Below, piece after piece: positions 29,175 to 39,439 of a stretch of DNA of 59,129 nucleotides. The position numbers were made by a program, and so were the translations under genes. Below the pieces are notes generated by a model. The model did not search any database, had not been told where the DNA came from, and was given only the letters and a program-made list of their open reading frames with translations. The DNA is from Pseudomonadota bacterium (GTDB lineage: Bacteria; Pseudomonadota; Gammaproteobacteria; Pseudomonadales; Moraxellaceae). The stretch spans positions 1 through 59,129 of the forward strand of contig JAJXWR010000005.1 in assembly GCA_021781515.1 (NCBI GenBank), written 5' to 3'. Within the stretch, counting starts at the first letter, position 1. Each line of letters begins with the position of its first letter.

Positions 29175-29242
29175 CCGTTGGGCGATAGAGTCCGGGGGAT
29201 CGAACCTGGCCTCTTTTGAGGTGGCGAGTCTGCGAACAGTGC

Positions 29243-30352
29243 CTACGCCCTAAGGCTGCTGAGTAATGATACAGCGTACAACGTGGCAATCAGCATAAAT
29301 CCCAGGGAGAACAGATGAAATCGTCGCCAGAGACCTGGCGGGACTCCCGGCCAGCGCAGCATGATGAGATTGGCCAATGAACCGGTGGCCAGACCAAATC
29401 CACCGACGTTGACCCCATAACTGAAGGCCGATAAGGGCGGATGCTGGGGAAGAAGTAACAACGTAGTCGGTACATTACTCAGCAGCTGTGATAAGCCCAG
29501 GGAGCAAAAAAAAGTGGTGATGCGGCTGGCTGTCATATATGGCAACCGTGCGGCAATGGCGGAACACTGCTGCAACAGCCGCATATCAATAAACATCAAC
29601 AAAAAAATCAGCAACAGCTGCAGATTCAGCGATTTCCAATCCTCCCTTCGCCACAACAGCAACAGAACGACGATGCCGAGTCCGGCAAAGGGATGTTGCC
29701 ACTCGGCGCAGCCAAGAAACAGCAGATACCCCACTGCAATCAATGGCCAATGCGATTTGAGCTGCGGTGCCGATGTTCGGTGCGAAGGCCGGCACTTATC
29801 TGGAGCGATGCAGTAAATGGTGAGCAGCAGCAAGAGCAGTAAACCGGCGACCAATGGTGTCATCATGGCCATGAAATGCAGAAACCCCGGATGATACGCC
29901 TGCCACAACACGATATTCTGGGGATTGCCCACCGGCGTCCACATGGAGCCGATATTCACCGCCAGGGCTTCGAGTATCAGCAGGTCACGACTCTCCCAAT
30001 GCAGGAGTTTGCAGGTGTGCAAGGTGATGGGCAATACAATCAACAAAGTAATATCATTGGTTAGCCACATGGCTAACCACAGGCTCAGGCCGGTGAATAC
30101 CAGGTACAACCCTCTGGCATTATTAACCCATCGCACTAATTGCGACGCCAGCACTTCGACGCTACCACTAAATTCCAGTAACTGCACCAGCACCACAAAG
30201 CCTGTCAACACCGCCATGGTCGGCCAGGGAACGGCTTTTAGCAGGGCATCGGGCGATTGCGGATGCAGCGCATAGAGTCCAGCAGCGCTAAGCAGTAGAA
30301 CCGTCAGCAATACATCCTGAGCAACCAGTCGTCTGATTACGTCAAGAGGCAT
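29243..30352 (-). CDS. ArsB/SLC13-superfamily anion permease-like protein
   Basis: 369 residues, mostly hydrophobic, ~10 transmembrane segments. Ion-transporter superfamily motifs are present: TNDITLLIVLP (~98-108) and GSMWTPVGNPQN (~135-146), with a second half-repeat around LLSNVPTTLLLLP. Relatives export arsenite or carry dicarboxylates, citrate or Na+. It is shorter than ArsB (~430). Its start lies 11 bases inside the end of pstA, so it is translated with the phosphate transporter. That position, where pstB is normally found, hints at an oxyanion such as phosphate or arsenate/arsenite as substrate (inference). Confidence 0.8.
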   Translation of the reverse strand: MPLDVIRRLVAQDVLLTVLLLSAAGLYALHPQSPDALLKAVPWPTMAVLTGFVVLVQLLEFSGSVEVLASQLVRWVNNARGLYLVFTGLSLWLAMWLTNDITLLIVLPITLHTCKLLHWESRDLLILEALAVNIGSMWTPVGNPQNIVLWQAYHPGFLHFMAMMTPLVAGLLLLLLLTIYCIAPDKCRPSHRTSAPQLKSHWPLIAVGYLLFLGCAEWQHPFAGLGIVVLLLLWRREDWKSLNLQLLLIFLLMFIDMRLLQQCSAIAARLPYMTASRITTFFCSLGLSQLLSNVPTTLLLLPQHPPLSAFSYGVNVGGFGLATGSLANLIMLRWPGVPPGLWRRFHLFSLGFMLIATLYAVSLLSSLRA

Positions 30353-31187
30353 TACGCCGGAACAGGCTACGTGCCGAAATGTTGATGATGACGACGGAGA
30401 CGCTGATTAACGCTGCTCCGGCCCAGGCGAGGCTCTGCCAGTTGTCATAAGGACTCATGGCGAACTGAAAAATCACCACTGGCAGATTCGCCATCGGCTG
30501 GTTGAGGTTCATTGAATAAAACTGGTTATTCAGTGCCGTAAACAGTAAGGGAGCGGTCTCACCACTGATGCGCGCCACCGACAGCAACACCCCGGTGACA
30601 ATCCCATTACGTGCGGCAGGCACACAGATCATCAGAATCGTCTGCCGCCGCGTGGCTCCCAGCGCATAGGCCCCTTCGCGCAGGTTGTCCGGTACCAGAT
30701 GCAACATGTTTTCCGAGGTTCTAACAACAATCGGCAGCGCAATGATCGCCAGGGAAAGTGCGCCAGCCCATCCGGAAAAATGCCGCAGCGGTACCACCAG
30801 CAATACATAGACAAACAAGCCAATAACAATGGACGGCGCAGACAACAGCACATCATTGACAAAGCGGATCACTGAGGCAGTTTTGTCATGTTTTCCATAC
30901 TCTGCCAGATAAATCCCCGTAACCACAGCGATCGGGGTAGCGATCAATGTCGCCAGTCCCACCATCTCCAAACTACCGATAATGGCATTCTTCAGTCCAC
31001 CCATGGCCTGCGGTGGCGGTGTGTTCTGGGTAAACAACGCCAGATTAAAGGAATTGAATCCGCGGCTAATCACCGTGGCAATGATCCACAACGGCAGGCT
31101 CATCCCCAGCAACGTAATCAGCCACGCTACAATTATGACCAGTTTGTTGATCCATTTGCGTTTCTTTTCCTGCCAAACCGGGCTCAT
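30342..31187 (-). CDS. pstA: Phosphate ABC transporter permease PstA
   Basis: 281 residues with six transmembrane segments and a binding-protein-dependent permease domain. The EAA loop, which docks the ATPase, reads REGAYALGATRRQTI. The pattern GGLKNAIIGSLEMVGLATLI is characteristic of PstA. With PstC it forms the inner-membrane channel for high-affinity phosphate uptake. The start overlaps the pstC stop by 4 bases. The ATPase gene pstB, normally next, is absent from the window. Confidence 0.95.
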   Translation of the reverse strand: MSPVWQEKKRKWINKLVIIVAWLITLLGMSLPLWIIATVISRGFNSFNLALFTQNTPPPQAMGGLKNAIIGSLEMVGLATLIATPIAVVTGIYLAEYGKHDKTASVIRFVNDVLLSAPSIVIGLFVYVLLVVPLRHFSGWAGALSLAIIALPIVVRTSENMLHLVPDNLREGAYALGATRRQTILMICVPAARNGIVTGVLLSVARISGETAPLLFTALNNQFYSMNLNQPMANLPVVIFQFAMSPYDNWQSLAWAGAALISVSVVIINISARSLFRRNAS

Positions 31188-32161
31188 TTCTTTAGCTCCA
31201 CACGCAGAATCAACAATCGTGCGACCGCCAGCACAAAGAAGGTAATCACAAAGAGAATCAATCCCAGTGTCGTCAGTGAGGACGCATGTAACGGTTCGGC
31301 CGCTTCGGCAAATTCATTGGCAATCACCGAAGCGATGCTGTTTCCGGAATCAAACAGCGCCATTGAGATATTATTACTGTTACCGATCATGAAGGTAACA
31401 GCCATCGTTTCCCCCAGCGCCCGTCCCAGGCCCAGCATGATTCCACCGACCAGGGCAATGCGGGTGTAGGGTACGACAATATCCCACACGACTTCCCAGG
31501 TCGTACCACCAATTCCGTAACCCGCTTCTTTCAGACTGACAGGCACCACTTCAAACACTTCGCGCATTACTGAGGTAATGAACGGCACCACCATCAGAGA
31601 GAGGACTAAGGCCGCCGGTAACAGACCAATGCCGATCGGCGGTCCCTTGAAGATTTTATCCAGAATCCACACGTGCGCAAACACATGATCAAAAAACGGC
31701 TGTACATACTGGGCAAGGAGCGGTGCCAGCACAAACAGCCCCCACATCCCGTAAATGATGGAAGGTATCCCCGCCAGCAGTTCAATGATGAGGTTGGCGG
31801 TGCTGCGCAATCGAACCGGGCACAGTTCCGTCAAAAAAAAGGCAATAAAAAAACTCACCGGCACCGCCAGCAGCAGTGCAATGGTGGAGGTAACCACGGT
31901 GCCATAAATGGCCGGCAAGGCACCGAAATCGTTGCCGATGGGATCCCAGGCACTACTGCTGAGAAAATGCCAGCCAAAATGTTCCAGCGTCAGGCGTGAA
32001 CCGATCAGCAATGAGAGCACAATGGCGGCCAGCAACAGCAGCACCAACACAGCCGTGCCCGTCACCAGCCAGCGAAACTGCCGATCCCGATGTTTCTCGC
32101 GAATCAGCGAACTATCCTGCAGACTCAAATCCTGATTGTGTGGTACAGCAGACTGGTTCAT
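31184..32161 (-). CDS. pstC: Phosphate ABC transporter permease PstC
   Basis: 325 residues. After a cytoplasmic N-terminus, the permease domain carries GAVPAIYGT-like sequence (FGALPAIYGTVVTS), the PstC-typical LLAGIPSIIYGMWGLFVL, and the EAA loop KEAGYGIGGTTWEVV. It pairs with PstA to form the phosphate channel. It lies 221 bases downstream of pstS, a gap that contains a possible internal promoter and a tandem 12-bp repeat. Confidence 0.95.
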   Translation of the reverse strand: MNQSAVPHNQDLSLQDSSLIREKHRDRQFRWLVTGTAVLVLLLLAAIVLSLLIGSRLTLEHFGWHFLSSSAWDPIGNDFGALPAIYGTVVTSTIALLLAVPVSFFIAFFLTELCPVRLRSTANLIIELLAGIPSIIYGMWGLFVLAPLLAQYVQPFFDHVFAHVWILDKIFKGPPIGIGLLPAALVLSLMVVPFITSVMREVFEVVPVSLKEAGYGIGGTTWEVVWDIVVPYTRIALVGGIMLGLGRALGETMAVTFMIGNSNNISMALFDSGNSIASVIANEFAEAAEPLHASSLTTLGLILFVITFFVLAVARLLILRVELKK

Positions 32162-32204
32162 AAATTATGAGAATCCCGGCAAGGATCTAAGCGATGTGTG
32201 CAGT

Positions 32205-32228
32205 ATTCGCATCAACATTCGCATCAAC
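32205..32228. repeat. Tandem 12-bp repeat between pstS and pstC
   Basis: ATTCGCATCAAC occurs twice head to tail with no mismatch (32205-32216, 32217-32228). It lies in the pstC leader, between a possible promoter and the pstC start. Confidence 0.85.
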
Positions 32229-32251
32229 AACGACCCGTTAACAGCATTTGC

Positions 32252-32280
32252 ATTATACCTGCTGAAGTGATCTGGCAGAA
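32252..32280 (-). promoter_or_regulatory. Possible internal promoter for pstC-pstA
   Basis: On the minus strand a perfect TATAAT (32252-32257) is preceded, 17 bases away, by TTCTGC (32275-32280), a weak -35. It would allow pstCA to be expressed apart from pstS. Confidence 0.35.
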
Positions 32281-32382
32281 GCCATCGGCAATGCACCCTG
32301 CAACTACCAGCATTCCCGAATGGCCTCTTTTCATCGCTATCCTTGCTGAATTACTCATTCCTGAGGCAGTCACACTGTCAAC

Positions 32383-33414
32383 TTACCAGAGCGAATGACC
32401 AGCGGCGTCTTTGACTTCCGTTTTCCAGGAGGATTCAATCATCTTCACTACATTTTCCGGCATTGGCACATAGTCCAGTGAACGGGCCTGATCCATGCCT
32501 TTATGGAAGGACCAATCAAAGAATTTGAACACGTCCTTGATATGGCCCCCTGCCTCCGCCACTTTGGGGATCAGCACAAAACTGGCACCTGTGATAGGCC
32601 AGCTGGTTGCGCCAGGTTCATTGGTGAGCACTTCATAAAAGTCCTGATCATGTGCCCAGTCTGCATAAGCCGCTGCCGCCTGAAAACTCTGATTGCTCGG
32701 CGCGATGGTCTTGCCATCTTTATTGATCATTTGGGTAAAATCCATTTTTGCTTGTTTGGCATAGGCATATTCTACATAACCAATCGCCCCATTAATCCGT
32801 TGTACATAAGACGCTACCCCGGCATTGCCCTTACCAGCAACCCCTTCTGGCCAGGCCACGGCGGTACCACAACCGACTTTGGTTTTCCACTCTTCATTCA
32901 CCTTGCCCAGATAATTGGTAAATATGAAGGTCGTTCCCGAAGCATCGGCTCGACGCACGACAGTGATCAGTTCGTCCGGTAGTCTGACGCCCGGATTCAA
33001 GGCAGCAATGGCCGCATCGTTCCAGTTCTTGATCGCTCCCAGATAAATTTTGGCCAGTACTTCTCCATTCAGGCGGATCTGTCCGGCATGAATGCCTTTG
33101 AGGTTGATCACCGGTACGACACCGCCCATGATTGCCGGAAACTGCATCAAGCCTTTACTGGCCAGATCGGCATGCGTCAGCGGCATATCAGAGGCCCCAA
33201 AATCGACGGTTCTGGAACTGATCTGCTTGATACCACCGCCCGAACCGATGGCCTGGTAATTCAAGCCAATACCGGTGCTGCCTTTGTAGCTGGTCGCCCA
33301 TTTGGCAAAAATCGGATAGGCAAAGGTCGAACCTGCCCCAGTGATATCCGCCGCCAGGGCCTGGCCTGTTACAGCAGCGACTATCAGACCTATAGCCAAA
33401 CTCAGTTTACGCAT
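32383..33414 (-). CDS. pstS: Phosphate-binding periplasmic protein PstS
   Basis: 343 residues. The start at 33414 is set by GAGGAA 6 bases upstream; the open frame reaches 33435. The signal peptide (MRKLSLAIGLIVAAVTG, cleaved after ALA) is followed by the family opening DITGAGSTFAYPIFAKW and YQAIGSGGG, then SDMPL and DASGTTFIF, which contact phosphate. It delivers phosphate to PstCA. I looked for a Pho box upstream and found only a weak match. Confidence 0.96.
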   Translation of the reverse strand: MRKLSLAIGLIVAAVTGQALAADITGAGSTFAYPIFAKWATSYKGSTGIGLNYQAIGSGGGIKQISSRTVDFGASDMPLTHADLASKGLMQFPAIMGGVVPVINLKGIHAGQIRLNGEVLAKIYLGAIKNWNDAAIAALNPGVRLPDELITVVRRADASGTTFIFTNYLGKVNEEWKTKVGCGTAVAWPEGVAGKGNAGVASYVQRINGAIGYVEYAYAKQAKMDFTQMINKDGKTIAPSNQSFQAAAAYADWAHDQDFYEVLTNEPGATSWPITGASFVLIPKVAEAGGHIKDVFKFFDWSFHKGMDQARSLDYVPMPENVVKMIESSWKTEVKDAAGHSLW

Positions 33415-33541
33415 AGTTACTTCCTCAATTAACACTGAATAGTTAAATGACTCGTGCAGTCTTCGCCATTCTCTAGTCTAATTGTTGCATTATTATTACA
33501 CACACTCGCCTTCAGCGCAGCATTTCCCGGAAATTGTGCCA

Positions 33542-34486
33542 CTACAGGCACCACATCCAGAATAACCCGTACAAAAGGCTCATGGCGCTCAAAGTCAGTA
33601 CCGACCAAGAACGTTGCCACAGCAACAGAAATCCCGCGACGATGGTAATGCACAAGGCTTTCAACAGTTCCGGCCCGGCCTGCCAGGCCCCTCCTGCCAC
33701 ATTGATTCCGGTGAGAATACAGGACTGATAGGCCATTGCGCCGGTGATATTTCCCAACGCCGTCTGATCTTTGCCCCGGCGCAGCCAGAGAACACTATTG
33801 AGTTTTTCGGGTAATTCAGTAGCTATGGGACTCACCAGCAACGCCAGAATCAACGGGGAAAGGTGCTGAATGCGCGCAATTACCTGCACCTGATCAACAA
33901 ATAGCGCCGATCCGCCGAGCATCAGCAGGAGAAAAAACAACAGGCCAAGCAGCAACCACGTGATGGAACCCGAATGATTGGCCACTTTGTCAGGAGGTTC
34001 CAATGCGGCGGTTCCAGACATTTTCAGCAACACCACCACCCGCCAGCCATAAGCGATCCCAAATGGCAACACCTCAAGCTGCCGTACGAGTGCAGTGTGC
34101 CAAGGAAGTGCGAGCAGCAGCGCACCATACAGCGTTGCCGCCAGAAACAGCCGGATATCCTGTTTGGCAGCCACCGATCCACTCAGTCGTGCCTGTGGTC
34201 CGCGCATCAGGACACCCGCCACACCAAGCAGGCCCATAGTCAGTGTCGACAGCATCAAGGTCGCTCCCACGGCGGCCCCAAGTCCCACTGCCGGCGCCTG
34301 CTGTACACCAACGGCCAACAATGGAATAATCGTTTCCGGCAGTGCGGTTGCCACTGCGGCCACTAAGGATCCTACGACGCTTTCCTGCAGACCGAACCGA
34401 TCTGCCACGCGATCGAGCAACGTGGTAAACCCGTGCGCCGCCATGACGATCGATAACAACCCCAGCAGCAGTAACAGAATAGACAA
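33542..34486 (-). CDS. Sodium/calcium exchanger-family membrane protein
   Basis: 314 residues, ~10 hydrophobic segments in two inverted repeats. The two alpha-repeat signatures are AAVATALPETI (~43-53) and SPIATELPEKLNS (~218-230), whose acidic residues bind Ca2+ or Na+ in the CaCA superfamily. Length matches bacterial YrbG-type exchangers. Translation starts at a TTG (34486), supported by GGAG five bases upstream; the nearby ATG at 34490 is out of frame. It stands between pstS and the nuo operon on the same strand; the transported ion is uncertain. Confidence 0.8.
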   Translation of the reverse strand: MSILLLLLGLLSIVMAAHGFTTLLDRVADRFGLQESVVGSLVAAVATALPETIIPLLAVGVQQAPAVGLGAAVGATLMLSTLTMGLLGVAGVLMRGPQARLSGSVAAKQDIRLFLAATLYGALLLALPWHTALVRQLEVLPFGIAYGWRVVVLLKMSGTAALEPPDKVANHSGSITWLLLGLLFFLLLMLGGSALFVDQVQVIARIQHLSPLILALLVSPIATELPEKLNSVLWLRRGKDQTALGNITGAMAYQSCILTGINVAGGAWQAGPELLKALCITIVAGFLLLWQRSWSVLTLSAMSLLYGLFWMWCL

Positions 34487-34540
34487 ACATTCTCCATTAT
34501 ATCCCGCAGCCTAAACGTGGCTACAGTTTACACAACTGCA

Positions 34541-36004
34541 TCAGCCATGCGCCGAAAACGTCAGCATCATCAATTGCATCAGCGGGTGTGGATAAACACC
34601 AATCAACAGGACCAACAGCACTACGCCTAGCACCATCAGGCCGCCTGCATGTTCGCCCCAGTGCATGTCCGCATCAAATCCTCGCATGCCCGGCAATTGC
34701 ATGAACAGGGTCACCATCGTGCGCAAGTAAAAATAGATGCCAATGGCACTGCCCAGCAAGAGTGCGATCAGCATATAGAACTGCTGGCTCATGATGGCCC
34801 CCATGGCAATATAAAACTTGCCAATGAACCCGGCGGTAAAAGGAACCCCGCCCAACGACAGGAGTGTCACCGTGAACACGGAGGTCAATAGCGGCCTTCT
34901 CCAGAACAACCCGCGGTAATCCTGAGCGCTGTCGGCATCACGAAGTTCGTCGGCCCGCGACATCAAGGCAATCACCCCAAACGAGCCGATGGCAGTCACG
35001 CTATATACGACCAGATACATGCCGACAATAATGAAGGCCTGCATAGGCTGTCTGGCAAACATCAGCAAACCCACCATCATGTAGCCAAAATGGGCAATCG
35101 AGGAATAACCCAGCATACGTTTGAGGTTATTCTGCTTCAGCGCCAGCAGATTCCCTACCAGCATTGAAGCAACGGCCATGGCTGACAAGGCCATGAGCAT
35201 AGGACCCGAATGCATCGCATGCGTGGCCACCAGCAGCCGCAGTAATACAGCCATCACTGCCACCTTGCTGGTCGTTGCCAGGAAGGCCCCCACCGGTGCT
35301 GGTGCCCCTTCATAAACATCCGGAGTCCACATGTGAAAGGGAACCAGTGACAATTTGAAACTAAAGCCAACGAGCAGTAGCAAGGAGGCCGCTACCGTCA
35401 GATAAATATCCGCATGTTGCGGCTGCGTCTGAAACTGCATCTGGGTAAATCCAAGTTCCCCAAATTCAGCATAGAGCAATGCCATGCCAAACAACATAAA
35501 ACCGGTGGAGGCTGCCGATAGCACCATGTATTTAATGGACGCTTCCAGGGTGCGGTTTTTGGTGTAGGTGTAGCCGACCAGCCCGTAAAACGACAGCGAC
35601 AAGGTCTCTAGCCCAATAAACAGCGAGGTCAGGTTAATGGCCGACACCATGACCATCCCGCCAAGGGACGCAGTCAGCATCAACAAATAAATTTCTTCAC
35701 GGTTTTTTTTGAATCGTTCGATATAGGCATGCGTCAGCGTCAGACAGGCCAGTGTAGTGAACAAGGTCAATCCCATAAAAAAAATGGATGTCCCGTCAAT
35801 CAGAAACAACGGAGTCACCGCCCGCGGTACCACCTTCAACGCCGGATACAATGTCGCCAGGGTGATATTCAGGCCAGCGACGGCAAAGGCAGGATTCCAC
35901 CAGGGATGGCGTTTGATGGCAATAAAAAGCATCAGCACGATAATTGTCGTCGCCATACTGATATAGGGTAAAAATGCCTGAATCATCGGGTTCATTGTCA
36001 TCAT
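34541..36004 (-). CDS. nuoN: NADH-quinone oxidoreductase subunit N
   Basis: 487 residues, ~14 transmembrane helices; an antiporter-like proton-pumping subunit of complex I. Recognisable stretches are SLLLLVGFSFKLSLVPFHMW, with the key membrane lysine and a PDVYEGAP loop, and GYSSIAHFGYMMVG. It is the last gene of the nuo operon, starting 4 bases after the nuoM stop. Confidence 0.96.
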   Translation of the reverse strand: MMTMNPMIQAFLPYISMATTIIVLMLFIAIKRHPWWNPAFAVAGLNITLATLYPALKVVPRAVTPLFLIDGTSIFFMGLTLFTTLACLTLTHAYIERFKKNREEIYLLMLTASLGGMVMVSAINLTSLFIGLETLSLSFYGLVGYTYTKNRTLEASIKYMVLSAASTGFMLFGMALLYAEFGELGFTQMQFQTQPQHADIYLTVAASLLLLVGFSFKLSLVPFHMWTPDVYEGAPAPVGAFLATTSKVAVMAVLLRLLVATHAMHSGPMLMALSAMAVASMLVGNLLALKQNNLKRMLGYSSIAHFGYMMVGLLMFARQPMQAFIIVGMYLVVYSVTAIGSFGVIALMSRADELRDADSAQDYRGLFWRRPLLTSVFTVTLLSLGGVPFTAGFIGKFYIAMGAIMSQQFYMLIALLLGSAIGIYFYLRTMVTLFMQLPGMRGFDADMHWGEHAGGLMVLGVVLLVLLIGVYPHPLMQLMMLTFSAHG

Positions 36005-36007
36005 TAC

Positions 36008-37570
36008 TTACCTTATTCCATTCATGTTCATGCCATGCAGTAACGAAGTGTCTGCCGGGCCACCCAGCAAATGCTCGATCGTTCCGAGCGCCGAGGCACC
36101 GGTATTGAGAAATGACTGCGGATACAAGCCAATCCACACCATTACGGCGACCAGACTCAACAGCATCACGTACTCACGGCCATTGATCGCTGTCATCAGT
36201 TCGTCTTTTTGTGTGGGCCCATAAAAGGCGCGCTGCATCATGGTCAGGGTATAGATGGCCGCAACAATCATGCCGCCACTGGCAACCACTGTCACCGTAT
36301 GATCCACCGGAAACGTACCCATCAATATCATGAATTCACCGACAAAATTCCCCAGTCCCGGCAAGCCCACCGAGGCGGCTGCAAAAAACAGTGCCAGCGG
36401 CGGGATACCCCGGAGGCGGGTCCATAGCCCGCCCATCAATTTCATGTCGCGTGAATGCAGACGTTCATAGATTTGTCCGGACAATATGAACAAGGCGGCA
36501 GCCGAAATGCCATGCGCCAGCATCTGCATCATGACCCCCTGAGCAGCAACCATATTGAAACTGTAGATGCCAATCAGAACAAACCCCATGTGTGAAACTG
36601 AGGTATACGCAATGAGCCGCTTGATATCATCTTGTCTGAATGCCAGAAAAGCCCCGTAGAAAATACCCGCCACGCCTAACCACATGGCAAAGGGAGCAAA
36701 CTGATGCGATGCATCGGGAAAAATCGGCAAAGCAAAGCGCAGAAAGCCATACCCCGCTGTTTTCAGCAAAATACCCGCCAGATCCACCGACCCGGCGGTA
36801 GGTGCCTGGGAGTGTGCATCTGGCAGCCAGGAATGAAAGGGTACCACTGGCAACTTCACGGAAAACGCCACCACAAAACCCAGCATCAGCACCCATTCGA
36901 GATGCATATTGGTTTTAAGCAACGGGGCCAGTGTCAGCAAATCCCGATAATCGAAACTGGGCACATGGTGTACCTGTGCAAAAATGACCGCCAGGGTAAT
37001 GATTGAAAACAGCATCAGGAACCCACTGGCCTGGGTATAAATGAAGAATTTGGTGGCGGCATAGATCCGGCCCTTGCCCCCTGGCATGTTATGTCCCCAA
37101 AGTGCGATGAGGAAATACATGGGAACCAGCATCATTTCCCAGAAGAAAAAGAACAGCAGCATGTCAAGCGCCAGAAATACTCCCAAGACCCCGGAAATAA
37201 TCCACAGCAGGTTCAGGTGAAAAAATCCAACATGTTCCTGTACTTCGCTCCAGGAACAGGCCACGGCCAAGGTTCCTAAAAAACTGGTCAGAAGAATCAG
37301 CAATAAGGAAAGGCCATCAATTCCCAGATGGAAACTGGCCCCGAGTTCCGGGAACCAGGCGGCACGGAATTCCACCGTCCATTGCGGCAAACCACCCGCC
37401 GAATTGGCAAGGCTATAATCACCCTGCAGCCAGATAAGCACGCTCAGGGCCAGCGTTAGCATCATGCTCAGCAAAGCGACCCAACGCGGCAGAGTTTTGT
37501 TGACTTTCTCTCCGACCCAGCAAAGAAAACCACCGATAAAGGGGATAAGAATAAGAGTAACCAATAGCAT
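36008..37570 (-). CDS. nuoM: NADH-quinone oxidoreductase subunit M
   Basis: 520 residues, antiporter-like membrane subunit. Key parts: the TM5 glutamate in FFFFWEMMLVPMYFLI, FSVKLPVVPFHSWLPDAH, and KRLIAYTSVSHMGFVLIG. It pumps protons between NuoL and NuoN in the membrane arm. 18 bases separate it from nuoL. Confidence 0.97.
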   Translation of the reverse strand: MLLVTLILIPFIGGFLCWVGEKVNKTLPRWVALLSMMLTLALSVLIWLQGDYSLANSAGGLPQWTVEFRAAWFPELGASFHLGIDGLSLLLILLTSFLGTLAVACSWSEVQEHVGFFHLNLLWIISGVLGVFLALDMLLFFFFWEMMLVPMYFLIALWGHNMPGGKGRIYAATKFFIYTQASGFLMLFSIITLAVIFAQVHHVPSFDYRDLLTLAPLLKTNMHLEWVLMLGFVVAFSVKLPVVPFHSWLPDAHSQAPTAGSVDLAGILLKTAGYGFLRFALPIFPDASHQFAPFAMWLGVAGIFYGAFLAFRQDDIKRLIAYTSVSHMGFVLIGIYSFNMVAAQGVMMQMLAHGISAAALFILSGQIYERLHSRDMKLMGGLWTRLRGIPPLALFFAAASVGLPGLGNFVGEFMILMGTFPVDHTVTVVASGGMIVAAIYTLTMMQRAFYGPTQKDELMTAINGREYVMLLSLVAVMVWIGLYPQSFLNTGASALGTIEHLLGGPADTSLLHGMNMNGIR

Positions 37571-37588
37571 GATGTACTTTTCCCTGAA

Positions 37589-39439
37589 TTATTGCATGAA
37601 CACGAAGACGACCATCACCAACAGCACCGCTCCGCTAGTCATGATGGTGATATTCATTCTGAGCTTGCCATTCTGCGTTTTACTTAATAACCGATTGCAC
37701 AGGACAGCGACCGCTGGCAGTAAATTGAGTGTCTGATCTGCCGGGTCTTTGCGCACCAGCCACGTCATTGCCAGAAATCCATTAATAAAGGTATTTTTAT
37801 ACAGCCAGTCAAAACCCCAGGCATTCAGCCACAGCTGACTGAGCAAACGTCCAGGCCCACTCTCGGCAATCCGGGTAATAAACCGCCGTTCTCCCAGATA
37901 GAGCAGGGCAGCGAGTGCCAGACCGGTCAGTCCCACGGCGGCCGACAACATTTCAATCTGGCCTTCGTGCACGTCATGATTCTGTACAATGGCCTCGGGC
38001 AAGACGATCTGCAATGGCGGATGAATCAGTGCCCCCACCGCCGTTGAAAGCACAAGCAGCACTGCCAACGGCAACCAGTAGGTCACCCCATGGATGGCAT
38101 GGGCATGGCCTTTTTCATCGCCATGAAACACAATAAAAATCATACGGAAAGTGTACAGCGACGTTAGAAAGGCACCGACCAGACCGGCCGCAAATAACCC
38201 CGGATGCCCCTGTGCAATCGACTGCCAGAGTATTTCATCCTTGGAATAAAAACCCACCGTCACCCAGGGCAACGCCGCCAAGGCACTGCCCCCCACCAGA
38301 AAACAGGCATATACAAAAGGAATCGTCTTGCGCAAGCCACCCATACGAAAAATATTCTGTTCATGGTGGCAGGCCAGGATCACTGCACCGGAGGACAGGA
38401 ACAACAGGGCTTTAAAAAACGCATGTGCCATCAAATGGAATATGGCGGCGCTCCATGCACCCACCCCCAGGGCGAGGAACATGTAGCCTATCTGGCTCAT
38501 GGTTGAGTATGCCAGTACGCGTTTGATGTCTTTCTGCGCCAGAGCGGCGAACCCGGAGAGCAACAGGGTAGCAGCACCTACAATACCCACCAGTTCCAGC
38601 GTCGATGGAGCCAACAGAAACAGGGCATGGGTTCTGGCGATCAGATACACGCCCGCCGTCACCATCGTAGCGGCATGAATAAGTGCCGAGACCGGTGTTG
38701 GCCCAGCCATCGCATCCGCCAGCCAGGTCTGCAAGGGCAGCTGTGCTGATTTACCCACAGCACCGCCTAGAAGCAGCAAAGTCGCCAGGGTCATGCCCGC
38801 AGCACCGGTCGCATAATGCTGCGGTGCCAGAATCGTCAGTTGCTGTATATCCAGCGTGCCTAACTGTTCATGCAGCGTAAACAACCCCAACGCCAGAAAC
38901 ACATCGCCGATACGCGTAACAATAAATGCTTTCTGTGCGGCGTGACCATTGGCCGTTTCCTGATAATAAAAACCGATCAGCAGGTAAGAGCATAAACCGA
39001 CACCTTCCCAGCCTATATAGACCGTTAGCAACGAGCTGCCGGTCACCAGCACCACCATACTCGCCACAAACAGGTTCATGTAAGCAAAAAAGCGGGCATA
39101 GCCGGCTTCACCGCGCATATACCAGGAAGCAAACACATGGATCAGGAATCCCACCCCGGTAATCACACCCAGCATGGTCAGCGCCAGCCCATCCAGGCGC
39201 AAGGCGAAATCAATCTGTAATCCCGGTACGTTGACCCACGACCACAGGGGAATCAAGGCACTGAATCCTGGTGCGTGTCCAAAAAACTCCAGCGCAGCCC
39301 GCACCACAGCGAGGTAGCTCAACCCCATCGCCCCAATGGCAATACTTGCCGCCTGATTTTCACTCAAACGCTGGTTCATGAAGGCCAGCACGACAAAGCC
39401 CAGCAATGGGGCCAGAAAACTGATATAGAGTGTACTCAT
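37589..39439 (-). CDS. nuoL: NADH-quinone oxidoreductase subunit L
   Basis: 616 residues, the largest antiporter-like subunit, with a C-terminal amphipathic region for the lateral helix. Markers: [59 protein letters not shown] and [18 protein letters not shown]. Its start overlaps the nuoK stop by 4 bases. Confidence 0.97.
   Translation of the reverse strand: MSTLYISFLAPLLGFVVLAFMNQRLSENQAASIAIGAMGLSYLAVVRAALEFFGHAPGFSALIPLWSWVNVPGLQIDFALRLDGLALTMLGVITGVGFLIHVFASWYMRGEAGYARFFAYMNLFVASMVVLVTGSSLLTVYIGWEGVGLCSYLLIGFYYQETANGHAAQKAFIVTRIGDVFLALGLFTLHEQLGTLDIQQLTILAPQHYATGAAGMTLATLLLLGGAVGKSAQLPLQTWLADAMAGPTPVSALIHAATMVTAGVYLIARTHALFLLAPSTLELVGIVGAATLLLSGFAALAQKDIKRVLAYSTMSQIGYMFLALGVGAWSAAIFHLMAHAFFKALLFLSSGAVILACHHEQNIFRMGGLRKTIPFVYACFLVGGSALAALPWVTVGFYSKDEILWQSIAQGHPGLFAAGLVGAFLTSLYTFRMIFIVFHGDEKGHAHAIHGVTYWLPLAVLLVLSTAVGALIHPPLQIVLPEAIVQNHDVHEGQIEMLSAAVGLTGLALAALLYLGERRFITRIAESGPGRLLSQLWLNAWGFDWLYKNTFINGFLAMTWLVRKDPADQTLNLLPAVAVLCNRLLSKTQNGKLRMNITIMTSGAVLLVMVVFVFMQ

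Noticed and set aside
29190-29225. tRNA-like GGTTCGATC on the minus strand
   Set aside because: T-arm stem has a mismatch, and there is no acceptor stem, anticodon arm or CCA in the right places.
33436-33453. Possible Pho box before pstS
   Set aside because: The two half-sites match the CTGTCAT consensus at only about 5 and 4 of 7 positions.
34074-34490. 138-codon minus-strand ORF starting at ATG 34490 with GGAG
   Set aside because: Same strand but other frame than the exchanger protein, whose hydrophobic, motif-bearing frame starts at TTG 34486.
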